Of a stretch of 64,000 nucleotides of DNA, positions 44,828 to 54,900 are shown piece after piece. Numbering within the stretch: position 1 is the first letter of the stretch; every line of letters begins with the position of its first letter. Below the pieces are notes generated by a model. The model was given only the letters and a program-made list of their open reading frames with translations. It had not been told where the DNA came from and searched no databases. The DNA lies in NCBI GenBank assembly GCA_947359465.1, contig OX375872.1, forward strand, positions 18,336,018-18,400,017, in the 5' to 3' direction. The DNA comes from Metellina segmentata (taxonomy: Eukaryota; Arthropoda; Arachnida; Araneae; Tetragnathidae). The position numbers and the translations under genes were made by a program.

Positions 44828-45411
44828 TCTCTATATTAAAAAAAAGTTACCACCGCCGCAGGATTGAAAACTGTGTTGTTTAGCTCGATTCTTAGACTGT
44901 TTCCCGATAAAGTACTGATCGGAAAAAAACGAAATTAACGTGGTTTGTTCTTCATCGTATTCCCTGGACAATTATTAAGATTTTTCCGATGCGGCTATTA
45001 GTTTAGGGTTTATTAAGTGTTAAAATTGAAGAAGCGAAATTTCTTCCGCGAGTGAGCAAAACACATAGAAATTTTCAGTCTTCAGCCGTGAGTTTTTTTC
45101 AAAGAGTACCTCTCAACAAAAATTTTTGCAGCTCGTCGAGGGTTTTTTTTTTTTTTTTTTTTTTTTTTTGAAATTTCAATTTGGTTTTTGATAATATTTT
45201 TTTGAAATTCGTAAAAAATCGGGACATTTTTGTTACTTTTTTTTAAAACTGCCGTATCTACATCTTATTACTATTAGTTTTTAATTTTTAAAATATCGCA
45301 GTATACCTCAGAATGTACTCCTTCTTACGGTACTATTATTTTTGAAATGAGATTGCGTAGCAATCCCCGGGGGTTGGCGAGCGTAAGCGAGCAGGAGGCG
45401 GAGCCCCCTAG
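44828..45411 (+). mobile_element. Non-autonomous Helitron
   Basis: 584 bp starting TCTCTATATTAAAAA and ending with GGAGGC-GGA-GCCCCC stem-like sequence and CTAG|T. Just before it lies the GGGGGTTGGCGAGCGTAAGCGAGC block shared with 35686, 49737 and 50205. A T24 run lies at ~45147-45170. The base before the 5' TC is G rather than A. Confidence 0.82.
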
Positions 45412-45888
45412 TGTAATATATAATCCATAAAATAGCAGCATTACAAATACGATTATAGATACGTAAGATATATGTAATTCTACGAAATTATAATTATAAG
45501 ATTATGAATACGTAAGATATATGTAACTCTTCTAGGAAAATATAGATTATAATATTACGTATACGTAAGATATGCTCCATAAAAATGTTAGTACAGTCAG
45601 TATCGGTTATATGGTCAGCTCAGCGGTCCAGAAAAATCAGACCATATAAGCGGGGTGACTATATATGCGGAACAATACTACACTGTTTAATTATGGCAGG
45701 ATTATATTCACCTATCGGAATATAGTGCTCATAAACACATAATTAAAGTTTATAGAACATTAAAAATTAATTCGCGAAGTAAAAACTACAGCAAGATATG
45801 TAATATTTTTGTAGTGAAATTTATTAGCTTACCTTACCAATCTAAGTACAGTATGCACACGTATGTACAACAATATTCAATGCACTTT

Positions 45889-46085
45889 TCTCTACTATTA
45901 TAAAGTCTTTGTTTTTCTGTCTTTCGTTACCAAAGTCCTGACGAATCTACGACACTTACAAAAATGGGATTTGGCACACAGGTAGTACGAATATTTTGCA
46001 ATTTTTCTTCGCGACAAATTTTAATTTCAATCTAGAACATTTTAAAATGAATTTAATGGAATTTAATTATTATTGTTTTTTTTGT
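45889..46085 (+). mobile_element. Helitron 5' fragment
   Basis: TCTCTACTATTATAAAGTC start, then AAAGTCCTGACGAATCTACGACACTTACA, GGGATTTGGCACACAGGTAG and TCAATCTAGAACATTTTAAAATGAATTTAAT, collinear with 42275-42450. The right limit is unclear. No CTAG end was found in this copy. Confidence 0.72.
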
Positions 46086-46590
46086 AATCGCAACAGCATA
46101 AAAGATCGCAGATTCTAAAATTTTGTTTTCGTTTCCGTTTATATTCTGAACAGAGGAATGATTTGTCAGCAGACTAGAATTTTTTTTTTTTTAACATAAA
46201 TGATCGTTCTTAGTCGTCACGTATGATCCAAATGAAACTAAATTTTTCTTTATCCTTTTCGTCTCAATTTCAACGTACTTTTCAAACAGGAAGATATAAC
46301 TTCAACCAATAAACAGACTGATGTCGACTTATTGTGCTTGGAAAGGAAGATAAGTGAGGGGTGGGTGGGTAATACCGACGATGATTAAACGCAAAAGAGA
46401 AATGTGGGGGGGGGGGGGAAAGAAGTAAAGGCGTTAATTCAGGTCCTCTCCGGGGTCGCAAAGACTCTATTTTCTTCTGGTCATTCCCTGTGTTACTCCC
46501 AGCCTCAAGAAATGTTACAACAATTACTATTTTCAAAAAAAGAAAAAAAAAACTATTACCTCATTGAAAAGATGATAAACCGACCATATA
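46086..46590. other. Unassigned sequence inside the TIR transposon
   Basis: A G13 run lies at ~46407-46419 and an A-rich tract near 46538-46550. The 84-codon minus ORF here is low-complexity (PPPPH, SSFPS). Confidence 0.4.
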
Positions 46591-46735
46591 ACCGATAACC
46601 AGGGAAATAAAATGACAATATATAAGCGGTGCGCTTTAACACATGTTCCTTATTACGTTAGACGGGACTTAGGAAAACTGACCATATAAGTGGGGTGACC
46701 TTATAAGAGGGGGACCATATAGCCGGTACTCACAG

Positions 46736-47302
46736 AATAAAGTATAAAATTAGGAATGTGTAAAATGTACAATAATATAGCTACTAAACGATACAGACAT
46801 TTTCTCAAATATGACACGCAATAGCTGAACCAAACATCAAAGCTCCTACGAATTGTGCAAGTAATGCACAAATGAAGTTAAAACGAACTAATGAAAACGG
46901 GAGGAATGAACAGAAATGTTATAAAGTCGAGGGAGTGAATCATTAACTTTGCTCATAAAAAGAGTTGGATGAGAGGAAGGGCCCTTTTGTAAAGAAGGTT
47001 CGTTAAGAAGGATGTATGATGAAAAACTGTAAGTTTCTGAATTAAAAGTAAAAAGATTTCTTAAAAAGTAAAAGTTCTGGCTGTGGTGGTTAATTGTACA
47101 AGCATGACGTTTCAATGCTATATATGTTTAAATGCTTTATGGATGAAGAAAGTTTTAAATTTATTTTCATGATGAACTTTCGCGTATGAAAATTCATCAG
47201 GGAATGAGTTTAAACGTGCATTTGAATACTACTAGGTCAGTACAGTACGACTTGGTAACACACATTCACATTATTATTTTGAAATCCTCACTTGTTACGT
47301 TG
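46736..47302. other. Unassigned sequence
   Basis: A 75-codon minus ORF (46888-47115) has no recognisable domain. Confidence 0.35.
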
Positions 47303-48150
47303 TTATAAATCATTTAGATAGTTACGATGCCATTTATTCCAAATAAGTTGTATCAGACGGGTCACCCTTTGCCACCTCTTTAGGGAATCCTTGTTCAAAT
47401 TAGTTAGATCAGGTTCAACGATAGAATAAATTGACCTGCCTAACAGCAAGTGGGCCGGTGTTAATGCTCCCAAATCATCCTCATTGCTCGATAAATTGCA
47501 CAGGGGTTTGGAATTTAGAACATCCTGAATTTGGACACTTACGGTCAAAAGCTCTTCGTATGTCGGATTTCCCCACTTACGACTCTTTTAAAATGGCACT
47601 TTACAGATTTTTAAGGTAGCTTCCCACAAGGCGCTCTCGGAGAGATGAACTTACACTCAATTCCTTCAGCAGATAAAAAGCCTGCAAGCTACTCGTCTGG
47701 CTATTTAACCGGTTTCAAAAGTCTCTTAATTTCCTGGTTTGCCCCGACAAAATTTTTGTCATTGTGAAGAGTACAATTTGGCACACTTGCCTCTTTGAGC
47801 AAAAAATATCTTTAGGGTAGTAATAAAGACCTCAGATGTGAAGTCCGACACAATTTCTACACGCGCGAACAGCTTTAGATAAAAAAAAAAACACACAAAT
47901 ATCCATATATACATTTTATGCAGGATACCTTTTTTTTTGGTTACGATGTCTGATCATAAATGGGCCAAAAAAATCTACACCAGAGCAGTTAAATGGATAA
48001 TATTTAACTACTTTCTCCCGGGGTAGATTACCCATTAACTGTGACGTCACAATCGCTTTGGTTTTAAAACAGACAATGCACGCATGTACTATTTTTCTGC
48101 TCAGAGGACGACGATTCAAAGACCAAAACTTTTCTCTTACACAGTGCAAA
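47303..48150 (-). pseudogene. BEL/Pao integrase relic
   Basis: Reading leftward on the minus strand: an integrase zinc-binding-type segment (REKFWSLNRRPLSRKIVHAC, then CFKTKA, 48149-48050); the start of the catalytic core (FNCSGVDFFGPFMIRH); an eroded core with several stops (DKNFVGANQEIKRLLK at ~47740, then ISPRAP and VKCHFKRVV); and a clean C-terminal segment (VQIQDVLNSKPLCNLSSNED, LGALTPAHLLLGRS, 47548-47303) typical of the BEL domain after the integrase core. Gag, protease, RT and LTRs are missing. Multiple frame changes make it inactive. Confidence 0.88.
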
Positions 48151-48460
48151 TGTGTAAATGCAACAATAATATTTCTGTAATATAGTTAAATAATATATTA
48201 CAGAAATAATCTTCATATTATATATCTGCACCAATATTTCTGAAATATTATCTTGTTTGGAATAAGACTGGTAATATCGTTGAACACTAACATCGATAAT
48301 TCGCTACTGAGGTCTTAACACATTTATTAACAACCCAATTGCATCATTAAACACAATAACACAGTAGTTTCTCCAATTTTAATTGCAACCTTTCCGCACA
48401 CGTCTTAGTACAAAGTCAAGATTGGGACCCGACATCCAGAAGACATCACACTTTGATCCC
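48151..48460. other. Unassigned AT-rich sequence
   Basis: Contains a short palindromic AATATATTACAGAAATA / TATTTCTGTAATATA pair (about 48165-48210). Otherwise nothing is recognised. Confidence 0.4.
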
Positions 48461-48468
48461 TTCTGAAT

Positions 48469-49266
48469 TAGGGATGAGACATCGATGTTTTCAAAACAGA
48501 GATGTTTTATAAAATCATCGATTTATTAGAGCCAATGTTTGTTTAACATCGATGTTTTTACACTGTCCATGTTTTATTTTTGAATGAAAAAGTACCATAG
48601 TAAAAATTAAAAAATAACCGTGCAACTAAGTATTTGTCAGTGATGGCGATATACGCCCCATCTGAAAGAGTTTATTCCCTAACTGGTGGGATAGTGAAAC
48701 AAAAAAGAAGTTGGCTTAAGGGGGAAAAATTAAACTTCTCTTTTTACAAACTGTAAATAACAAATACTGGGGCATATAATAATTATAGGCCCTAATGTTT
48801 TTTATTTACAGTAAAGAAAAAAAAAGTTTGCTATGTTTTCCACACATAAATTGATAAATAGTTAATTACTACAAATGTATAATTATTGTAATGTACCGAC
48901 CTACTTATACTTATAGTTTGTATGTAGTACCTATTTGAAATTGTTGTAAATATTATTTTCTTTTGTATTGCTAAATTTGAAAATAAAAGATTTGTTAATT
49001 GTCATAATTAATATTTTTGACTTTGTTTTTACAGTTAAAAAATCTTAGTTATAAATTGGTAAACACGGCAACTGACAAATTAAATCTCCTCCCCCGGTGC
49101 AAACATTAATGTTAGAGGCTATTAAACCAGTTAAAAAAATTGGGTAAAGAAAGTTTTAATACACTGGTCCGAATTTAAAAGCATCGATGGTTTTTGAGCG
49201 ATGTATTATCAGGATCGATATTTTAATATTGAACATTGATGTTTTGTTATCGATGTAGCATCCCTA
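48469..49266. mobile_element. hAT-type non-autonomous element, perfect 8-bp TSD
   Basis: 798 bp with ends TAGGGATGAGACATCGATG and (reversed right end) TAGGGATGCTACATCGATA. It is flanked on both sides by TTCTGAAT (48461-48468 and 49267-49274). Subterminal CATCGATGTTTT repeats occur on both sides. The interior is AT-rich and without transposase. The 8-bp duplication and terminus type indicate hAT. Confidence 0.93.
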
Positions 49267-49439
49267 TTCTGAATACTTAGGACGTCTTCACACGAAGAAA
49301 ATCGATCTCTCATACTGGTATGACACCAGTATTTCATACAAAAAGTCGCCTGAGATTGTCGCCGGTTACATTTCTTGCGCACAAACGATTCGAACGAAGG
49401 AAAGCAAAACAAATAAAATTCTTTGACTGGCATTTTTTA

Positions 49440-49530
49440 ATTCTTTTTTGTAAACTCGGGATAGTTAAAGATATATTAAAAATTTCAACGAATTTGAAAT
49501 TTCCGGAAAATTTTACACCAGACTAACATT
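49440..49530 (+). mobile_element. Helitron fragment
   Basis: TTCTTTTTTGTAAACTCGGGATAGTTAAAGATATATTAAAAATTTCAACGAATTTGAAATTTCCGGAAAATTTTACACCAGACTAA parallels 42958-43043 of the Helitron at 42275. Confidence 0.72.
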
Positions 49531-49660
49531 TGATTTTCTTTCAATAAATAATTTTTCAATTGTAACTTTTTTATTTTTACAGTACGAATATGGGCGCAAT
49601 AGCAATAGACAAATACGTCACGACTTTTATGTCATTTGGAATCGTCTTCGCGATTGTTTT

Positions 49661-49711
49661 TGGTAGGTATTTAATTAACATCGCACCGGACCAACACAAT
49701 GGGCTATTGTG
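49661..49711 (-). repeat. SINE family A tail only
   Basis: GGTAGGTATTTAATTAACATCGCACCGGACCAACACAATGGGCTATT is a severely 5'-truncated insertion. GATTGTTTTTGG before it and GATCGTTTTTGG after it look like a target duplication with one change. Confidence 0.8.
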
Positions 49712-49715
49712 ATCG

Positions 49716-50325
49716 TTTTTGGAATTGCTTAGCAATCACCGGGTGTTGGCGAGCGTAATTCTTTTTTATGATAATGAAATTAGGCAAACAGGTAGTCCTA
49801 AACTTTTGAGAATTTTATGGTTAGTCCGAATTTTTAAATTCAATCTAGAACATTTTAAAATGATTTATTAGTTTTTTTCTCCAACGTTTTGACCTTTTTG
49901 GAAATGTGCTAAGTTTGACATCAGTGTCCGCCGTGGGGAATTTGACCTTCGCGGTCGTTAAAGTGATCACATTCATTTTGATTTCTCGGTGACATGCCAG
50001 TGTCATGTCGGGTGGAAGTGGGCTTCATTCTTTAAATTAATGTTCTTTCTCTCACACAGATGGGGCTGTGCTGGCAGGAATGCGGCAACATCCCCGATTT
50101 TTAAATTTTAATCTAAAATATTTTAAAATTAATTTATTGGTATTTATTTATTATTAACCACTTTAAGGCTATCACGGCTTTGCCTGTGGTGTTGGTTTGT
50201 GAAGCAAACCAAACGGGAATGCGTTGAAATCACCGGGGGTTGGCGAGCATTAGCGAGCAGTGGTCACACCTGAACCCACGAAAAGAACGGTCACGGGAAA
50301 CGCCGTGCTGGCACGCAGTGGCTAG
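49716..50325 (+). mobile_element. Helitron pieces with a clear 3' end
   Basis: An internal piece with TTAGCAATCACCGGGTGTTGGCGAGCGTAA (49728-49757), the AATGAAATTAGGCAAACAGGTAG and TCTAGAACATTTTAAAATGA blocks (49779-49862), then a second TCACCGGGGGTTGGCGAGCATTAGCGAGC block (50200-50229). The terminus is CACGGGAAACGCCGTGCTGGCACGCAGTGGCTAG|T (ending 50325). Hairpin CCGTGC/GCACG and CTAG|T match the Helitron at 43087. At least two copies seem fused. Confidence 0.75.
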
Positions 50326-50938
50326 TTAAAATGTTATCAATTTGTCAAAGTGTTATTATTTTGTCACTTACTTTTTACTTCCTCGTATTCTTACTATAGT
50401 TTGTCAACATAAATTGGTGCTAAATTATTGCAACAAAAAAGTAAAGAATATAACAAGCATATTTTTCTTTGGTTTATTACATTTTAGCATTTCTTCGCCA
50501 TAAATAAACACCATCACCTCTATCCATACGTTTTAATTTTTATTTTTTGTCCGCATAATCTTCGTTAGTTTTGTCCTACAGTGCAGACTGTATTTGCACA
50601 GCAGTAATTAACTTATCACTATCTAAACTTTCCATAACTAGAAAAATATAAGACAAAGAAACAAGGAAAACAAATTCTCAAAACGGCAGCTGATATCGCT
50701 AGGAATCAAAAATTTCCGGAAGATAATCTCTCTTGTGTGAATGACACAATACCTCGCAATATAACAACAGTGTCCTTCATACAAAAAAAGTCGCCAGCGA
50801 CAATTTTTCGTCTCTCATACATCATACCGGTCTCCTGCGAGTCTTCTCGTGCGAAATGCTCACATAGTTTCTATGTAAGTTCCATCGCCTTCATACCGGT
50901 ATGAGAGATCGATCTCCTTCGTGTGAAAGAGTCCTTAT

Positions 50939-51084
50939 AATTAACTAGCGTACACAGCAACACATTTTGTATTTTGTTTTTCTTCAAACTATTCGCGACA
51001 ATTTGCAGGTGCTATCGTTTGCTAATTAGGGTTGCCGGAATCTTCTTTGAAATGAATGAAAATGAATCCTCTTTTTTGAGGTTT
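50939..51084. other. Unassigned sequence
   Basis: No feature recognised. Confidence 0.35.
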
Positions 51085-51800
51085 CTCGAGTTTCTTTCTG
51101 AATAGCATTCCCCAAATGTGTGTGGCAAACGCAACGAAAGCACAAATTATTCTACCAAATCCGACCTTTCCCAGACTGACAGCTGGGGACACATATAAAG
51201 ATCCACATTATTCTTACACCCAAAACAATTCTGCAATTTTATTTCAGACACGAATTCTTTGGATATATTTTTATCCGCACACCAATTTTGAATTTTCTGC
51301 CATTTATTTCGTTCCTATCGTTGTTTCCCCTACTACCATTCCTACTGGTCAACTTCTTTTTATGTTTACCTCTCGATGATAAGTAAATATCACACTCCCT
51401 ACCCAGCTGCTGAGGTTTGAAAAATGTCTCACCCTGTTTCACCCTAATGTGAGTCATTAATTCTCGTTTCGAAAATCTTATCCGAAACTTTGAGCTCGCA
51501 AAAGAATTAGAATTCGGTCACCTTGCGTAGCTGACTATAATAGTCAAACGATGCTCACAACCGTGAAGCAAACTGCACATAATTCATTTTTTCGGAATCG
51601 CTTAAGTCCTCCTGACTCACACATACACTAGTGAATTATATATATTTACTTTTTCACCCAAATTATTCAACAGAATCTCGGCTTTTAATTCATTAGACAC
51701 AGTTTTGGTTTGGATTGCCTTTTCCAAAGAATGGAAAAACAGATGAAACAATTCCGATTTAACAGGTACTGGAATTGTTAAGGCTTTAACATTTCTGATT
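51085..51800 (-). pseudogene. Gypsy-like gag relic
   Basis: On the minus strand, fragments in collinear order but changing frames: PVPVKSELFHLFFHSLEKAI and KAEILLNNLGEKVNIYNSLV (51790-51625); NYVQFASRL...FDYYSQLRKV with stops (about 51600-51510); then VKQGETFFKPQQLGRECDIY, LSSRGK (51450-51380); and a decayed cysteine-rich tail (NCFGCKN at ~51235, later FGEC at ~51115) that looks like a zinc knuckle. The sequence resembles gag proteins of LTR retrotransposons I recall from spider genomes. LTRs and pol are not nearby. It has several frameshifts and stops and is inactive. Confidence 0.7.
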
Positions 51801-52080
51801 ATCGGTTTAGGGAGTCGGTTCTATGACTTCGGTAGTTTGGGACGTGGTAGATGAATCTTTTTTCGCACTTTCTAGCTCATTTTCTATAATTGGGCTAATT
51901 TTAATCTGTATAACTATATTTTTATTTCACTTTCTAATTTATCCATTTCTTTTACCAATTTTACTTCCTTCTAAAATATTATCAATAAGACAACGCAAGA
52001 AATTATACTAAGATAATATATAGCCATGGTAATTATGAACTTCAAAATAATTACATAATGGTACGTAATTGAATTTGGAT
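51801..52080. other. Unassigned sequence
   Basis: The plus ORF at 51823-52011 is a hydrophobic low-complexity run. The minus strand carries possible further gag-linker sequence (about 51895-51830, IELESAKKDSS), but this is weak. Confidence 0.3.
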
Positions 52081-52082
52081 AG

Positions 52083-52158
52083 CACTGAAGCAAATAACGG
52101 ATAATTGGTGACGGTCGGGGATCAATCCTGATTGGAAAGATCCGAGGACAACATCGCG
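52083..52158 (-). repeat. SINE family A tail fragment
   Basis: CACTGAAGCAAATAACGGATAATTGGTGACGGTCGGGGATCAATCCTGATTGGAAAGATCCGAGGACAACATCGCGTCAA. The fragment is cut exactly where the family 2 TTAA element begins, so that element inserted into or next to the SINE. Confidence 0.75.
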
Positions 52159-52162
52159 TCAA

Positions 52163-52760
52163 CCCTCTAAAGAGTTAACATGCATAATTCTATTTAACAA
52201 TCTCGAGTCTTTCCCTCCATGACTTCTAAACATTTTTGACTTTCTCGATCAATATAATTTCTAGGGATTCTTTTGTAAGGAAAGTACTAGCAGAATCATT
52301 CGAAAGGATTCACTTCAAAGGAAAGGAGCAATAAATCTTTTCAAAAGATTCTTTTCGAATTTAAGGAGAACAGAATATTTCCAAAAATGATTTTTTTTTG
52401 TAAGGAAAATACCAACCAAATTATTCCTACGGGTTAATTCTAAGAAAAGTAGCAATAAAATCTTTTCAAAGGATTCTATCCCAAGGAAAACACCAATGAT
52501 ATCTTTCCAAAAAATTCTTTTTGAATATAAGGACATCAGAATATTTCTAAAAGGATTATTTTCCAAAGGAAATGACTTACAAAATCTTACCATAGGATTC
52601 ATTTCCAAGGAAAGGAGAAATAAAATCTTATCAAAGGATTTTATTCTAAGGAAAGGAGGAATAATTCGTGTATGTGTATTTCCAAAAGGTTCTTTTTGAT
52701 AAAGATCGAATAGAATATGTGGAAATAATTCTATACTAAGAATCCTTCTACTGACAAACA
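52163..52760 (+). mobile_element. TTAA element family 2, 3'-truncated
   Basis: Begins CCCTCTAAAGAGTTAACATGCATAATTC after TCAA, followed by the 5' segment (CATTTTTGACTTTCTCGATCAATATAATT). About eleven ~41-bp units (CTTTTCAAAGGATTCTATCCCAAGGAAA...) run to ~52745. The usual tail is missing. A 178-codon minus ORF (52315-52851) is only the array translated; its repeated FEKILL...LEL phrasing shows this. Confidence 0.82.
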
Positions 52761-52991
52761 TTCTTTGACAACTCTTTCCTATTGGATGTATCACCATCCA
52801 TCTAAATAGTGCCGTCATATTAATGCATGGAGCCAGCGTCTGTCTGTTCATGTTTCGCTTAATGTCAGGTAGTATATGGTAAGCAATGATTGTATAGATA
52901 TGTTTCTCTCTCTCTCATTCCAGAGAACATTATCTTACAATCCCATTTGAATGCAGAGCAATTTTCTACATGGTTTTTTGCATATTTTCTT
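52761..52991. other. Spacer between two family 2 elements
   Basis: Non-repetitive sequence with a short (CT)n run near 52903-52915. Confidence 0.4.
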
Positions 52992-52995
52992 TTAA

Positions 52996-53804
52996 CCCTC
53001 TCTATGATGTGTTCTCAAGCTTAATTTTGCATCACAGCCTGCATTCTTCCCTGTCTGATATCCTACCAATTTCGACATTCATGATCAATAAAATCTTTCC
53101 CAAAGGATTCTATTTTAAGGAGAGGACCAATTGAATCTTTCTAAACGATTCTATTATAAGGACATATACAATATAGTATTTTCAAAGGATTCTATTAAAA
53201 GGAAATGGACAATGTATTTTTCCAAAGAATTCTCTCTTAGGAAAGGATCAGTAGAAGATTTGAAAATGATTCTAATCTGAGAAAAGGGGTAATAGAATAG
53301 TTTCAAAGGATTTTATTACAATGGAAGGAGCAATAGAATCATTTCAAGAGATTCTAATATAAGGAAATGAGCAATAGAAACTTTTCAATGTAACTTACTT
53401 TAACTAAAAGAGCAATAGAATCCTTCCAATGGATTATATTTTAAGGAATGGGTCAATCAATAGTAATGGAGCAATATAATATTTTCAAGGAATTATATTA
53501 CTAGAAAATGAACAATATCATACATATTTTCTCTAATGATTCTTATTATATTCTAAAAAGATTTATGGAATGCTTTAAAAGGATTCCAATCTGAGGAAAT
53601 GACCAATCTAATATATCTTTCCAAAGGATTCTGTTCCAAAAAATGATCCAATAGAATAATTCCTAAGGATTGTATTCGTAAGATCGGGCCCACCAAAAAA
53701 GTAATTCTAAATGTTGAAAAAACTTTGAACGTGGTTATTGAGTCATTAAGTATATTTATGGGCTAAAATCAATACAACACTTCTAGCAAATCGACGCTTA
53801 TATG
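52996..53804 (+). mobile_element. TTAA element family 2, complete copy
   Basis: TTAA at 52992-52995, then CCCTCTCTATGATGTGTTCTC. A 5' segment with ATGATCAATAAAATCTTTCCC is followed by about fourteen units and the conserved tail (GTGGTTATTGAGTCATTAAGTATATTTATGGGCTAAAATCAATACAACACTTCTAGCAAATC). It ends near TATATGG|TTAA (~53805-53808). At ~809 bp it is the longest complete family 2 copy here. Confidence 0.82.
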
Positions 53805-53808
53805 GTTA

Positions 53809-54005
53809 ATACGTGGTTCGTCACTTTAAGGTCATTTTTTAGATACCCAAGAACTAATTGGATTGAAACCTGTGGCTTAAAACAACATTGCGAATAATAA
53901 GACAGGTAAAAATAGACTAAGAATTATAAGATTAAAACAAGACTGAGTGATAGCGGTCAATAGGTAATTACCCCGAATGGTTTAGGCTGGGATGGTGGCA
54001 ACTAG

Positions 54006-54009
<4 letters not shown>
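53809..54009. other. Unassigned sequence
   Basis: No feature recognised. Confidence 0.35.

Positions 54010-54082
<73 letters not shown>
54010..54082. repeat. (AT)n microsatellite
   Basis: About 73 bp of uninterrupted alternating AT. Confidence 0.98.
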
Positions 54083-54084
<2 letters not shown>

Positions 54085-54897
54085 AAAACAAGGTAATATG
54101 GAGTAGGAGTGACTATGACAGATGTCTTAATTTGATTTTGTACTGTATAAATCTTATTTTTAAGAAGTAAAAATCGTAAAAAATATATTTCCGATTCGCT
54201 ATCAAGTATGTCATGCGAAAAACCTGTATACTTTTCTTCAAGTATCTACGACAGAAGATTGGACAATATACGTTTTTATCGAAAGATAAAACGAATATAT
54301 AAAGTCGAATTTTTGAAGGATTCATTTACAAAGGGTGCATTGATGCTTCGTGATCTCTGGTCCAGAGAACTGACCACTTTGCCATAGGGCCCGAATAGTA
54401 ACTTCTTCGTTACACGTTAATTTATATTTAACAACTCTTTCGTTTATTAACTTGCTCAGGTTTAAAAATTCTAGTATTAGATACTAGTGCATATAATGAA
54501 CACCTCTTGCATTAAGCGTTAATGCGGTGGTTCCCAACCTGTTATCCTTGGTCGCTCTAGGAAAAAAAATTAAATAAAGAATAAGAAACAAAATTTAGAA
54601 TCAAAATAAGAAAACTGAAGTTGCATTTTGAAAGGAAATTAGCCAAGTTGAAATTCGCGTCTCCTCTAGCAGACAACTCATGGTTATTTCGAAGCCAAAA
54701 GCTGTTAAGCCTACTGTTGCAGTACAGTGCACTTGACTAAAAGTAAATAGAAGAATTGCCTTCTACGACAAATAATAAATATTCAGAAGAACAAGTAATG
54801 AACGAATATGTATTTTAATTGAATTGGATGTGATGATTAAATTGGAGGAAATGGACTTATTGTAGCTCTCATCAATAATATGAAATATGCTCTAAGG
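54083..54897. other. Unassigned sequence; possible solitary hAT-like end
   Basis: GCGGTGGTTCCCAACCTG at ~54521-54538 resembles a common hAT terminus, but I found no partner or duplication. Otherwise no feature is recognised. Confidence 0.35.
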
Positions 54898-54900
54898 TAA

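Larger units (their letters stand above)
43930..45591. repeat. Degenerate tandem array split by SINE and Helitron
   Basis: Short modules GGATTATAAGATTATG, ATACGTAAGATAT and AATCCATAAAATATTAGTATTACGAATA recur at 43970-44320, 44622-44825 and 45412-45591. The gaps are filled exactly by the SINE at 44327 and the Helitron at 44828. Unit length is irregular. Confidence 0.7.
45594..46735. mobile_element. TIR transposon (TA target) with nested Helitron
   Basis: TA (45592-45593) then CAGTCAGTATCGGTTATATGGTC. The right end reversed reads CTGTGAGTACCGGCTATATGGTC. Subterminal copies of GACCATATAAG.GGGGTGAC lie near both ends (about 45645 and 46682), and another GACCATATAACCGATAA lies at 46584. The ends resemble Tc1/mariner-pogo type. 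The interior includes a Helitron 5' piece from 45889. No transposase is left. Confidence 0.75.
49279..50938. mobile_element. Long-TIR transposon hosting nested Helitrons and a SINE
   Basis: Left end AGGACGTCTTCACACGAAG, then ATCGATCTCTCATACTGGTATG. Right end reversed AGGACTCTTTCACACGAAG, then ATCGATCTCTCATACCGGTATG. That is ~45 bp of matching inverted repeat with few mismatches. A second inner inverted block pairs AAAAAGTCGCC (49341) with CGCTGGCGACTTTTTTTGTATGAA (reversed from ~50790). The ~1.66-kb span includes a SINE tail and Helitron sequence, so the element itself was shorter. Superfamily and target duplication are undetermined. Confidence 0.8.

Noticed and set aside
52315..52851. 178-codon minus-strand ORF with repeated phrases
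   Set aside because: It is a translation of the ~41-bp family 2 minisatellite, whose unit length happens to keep a frame open.
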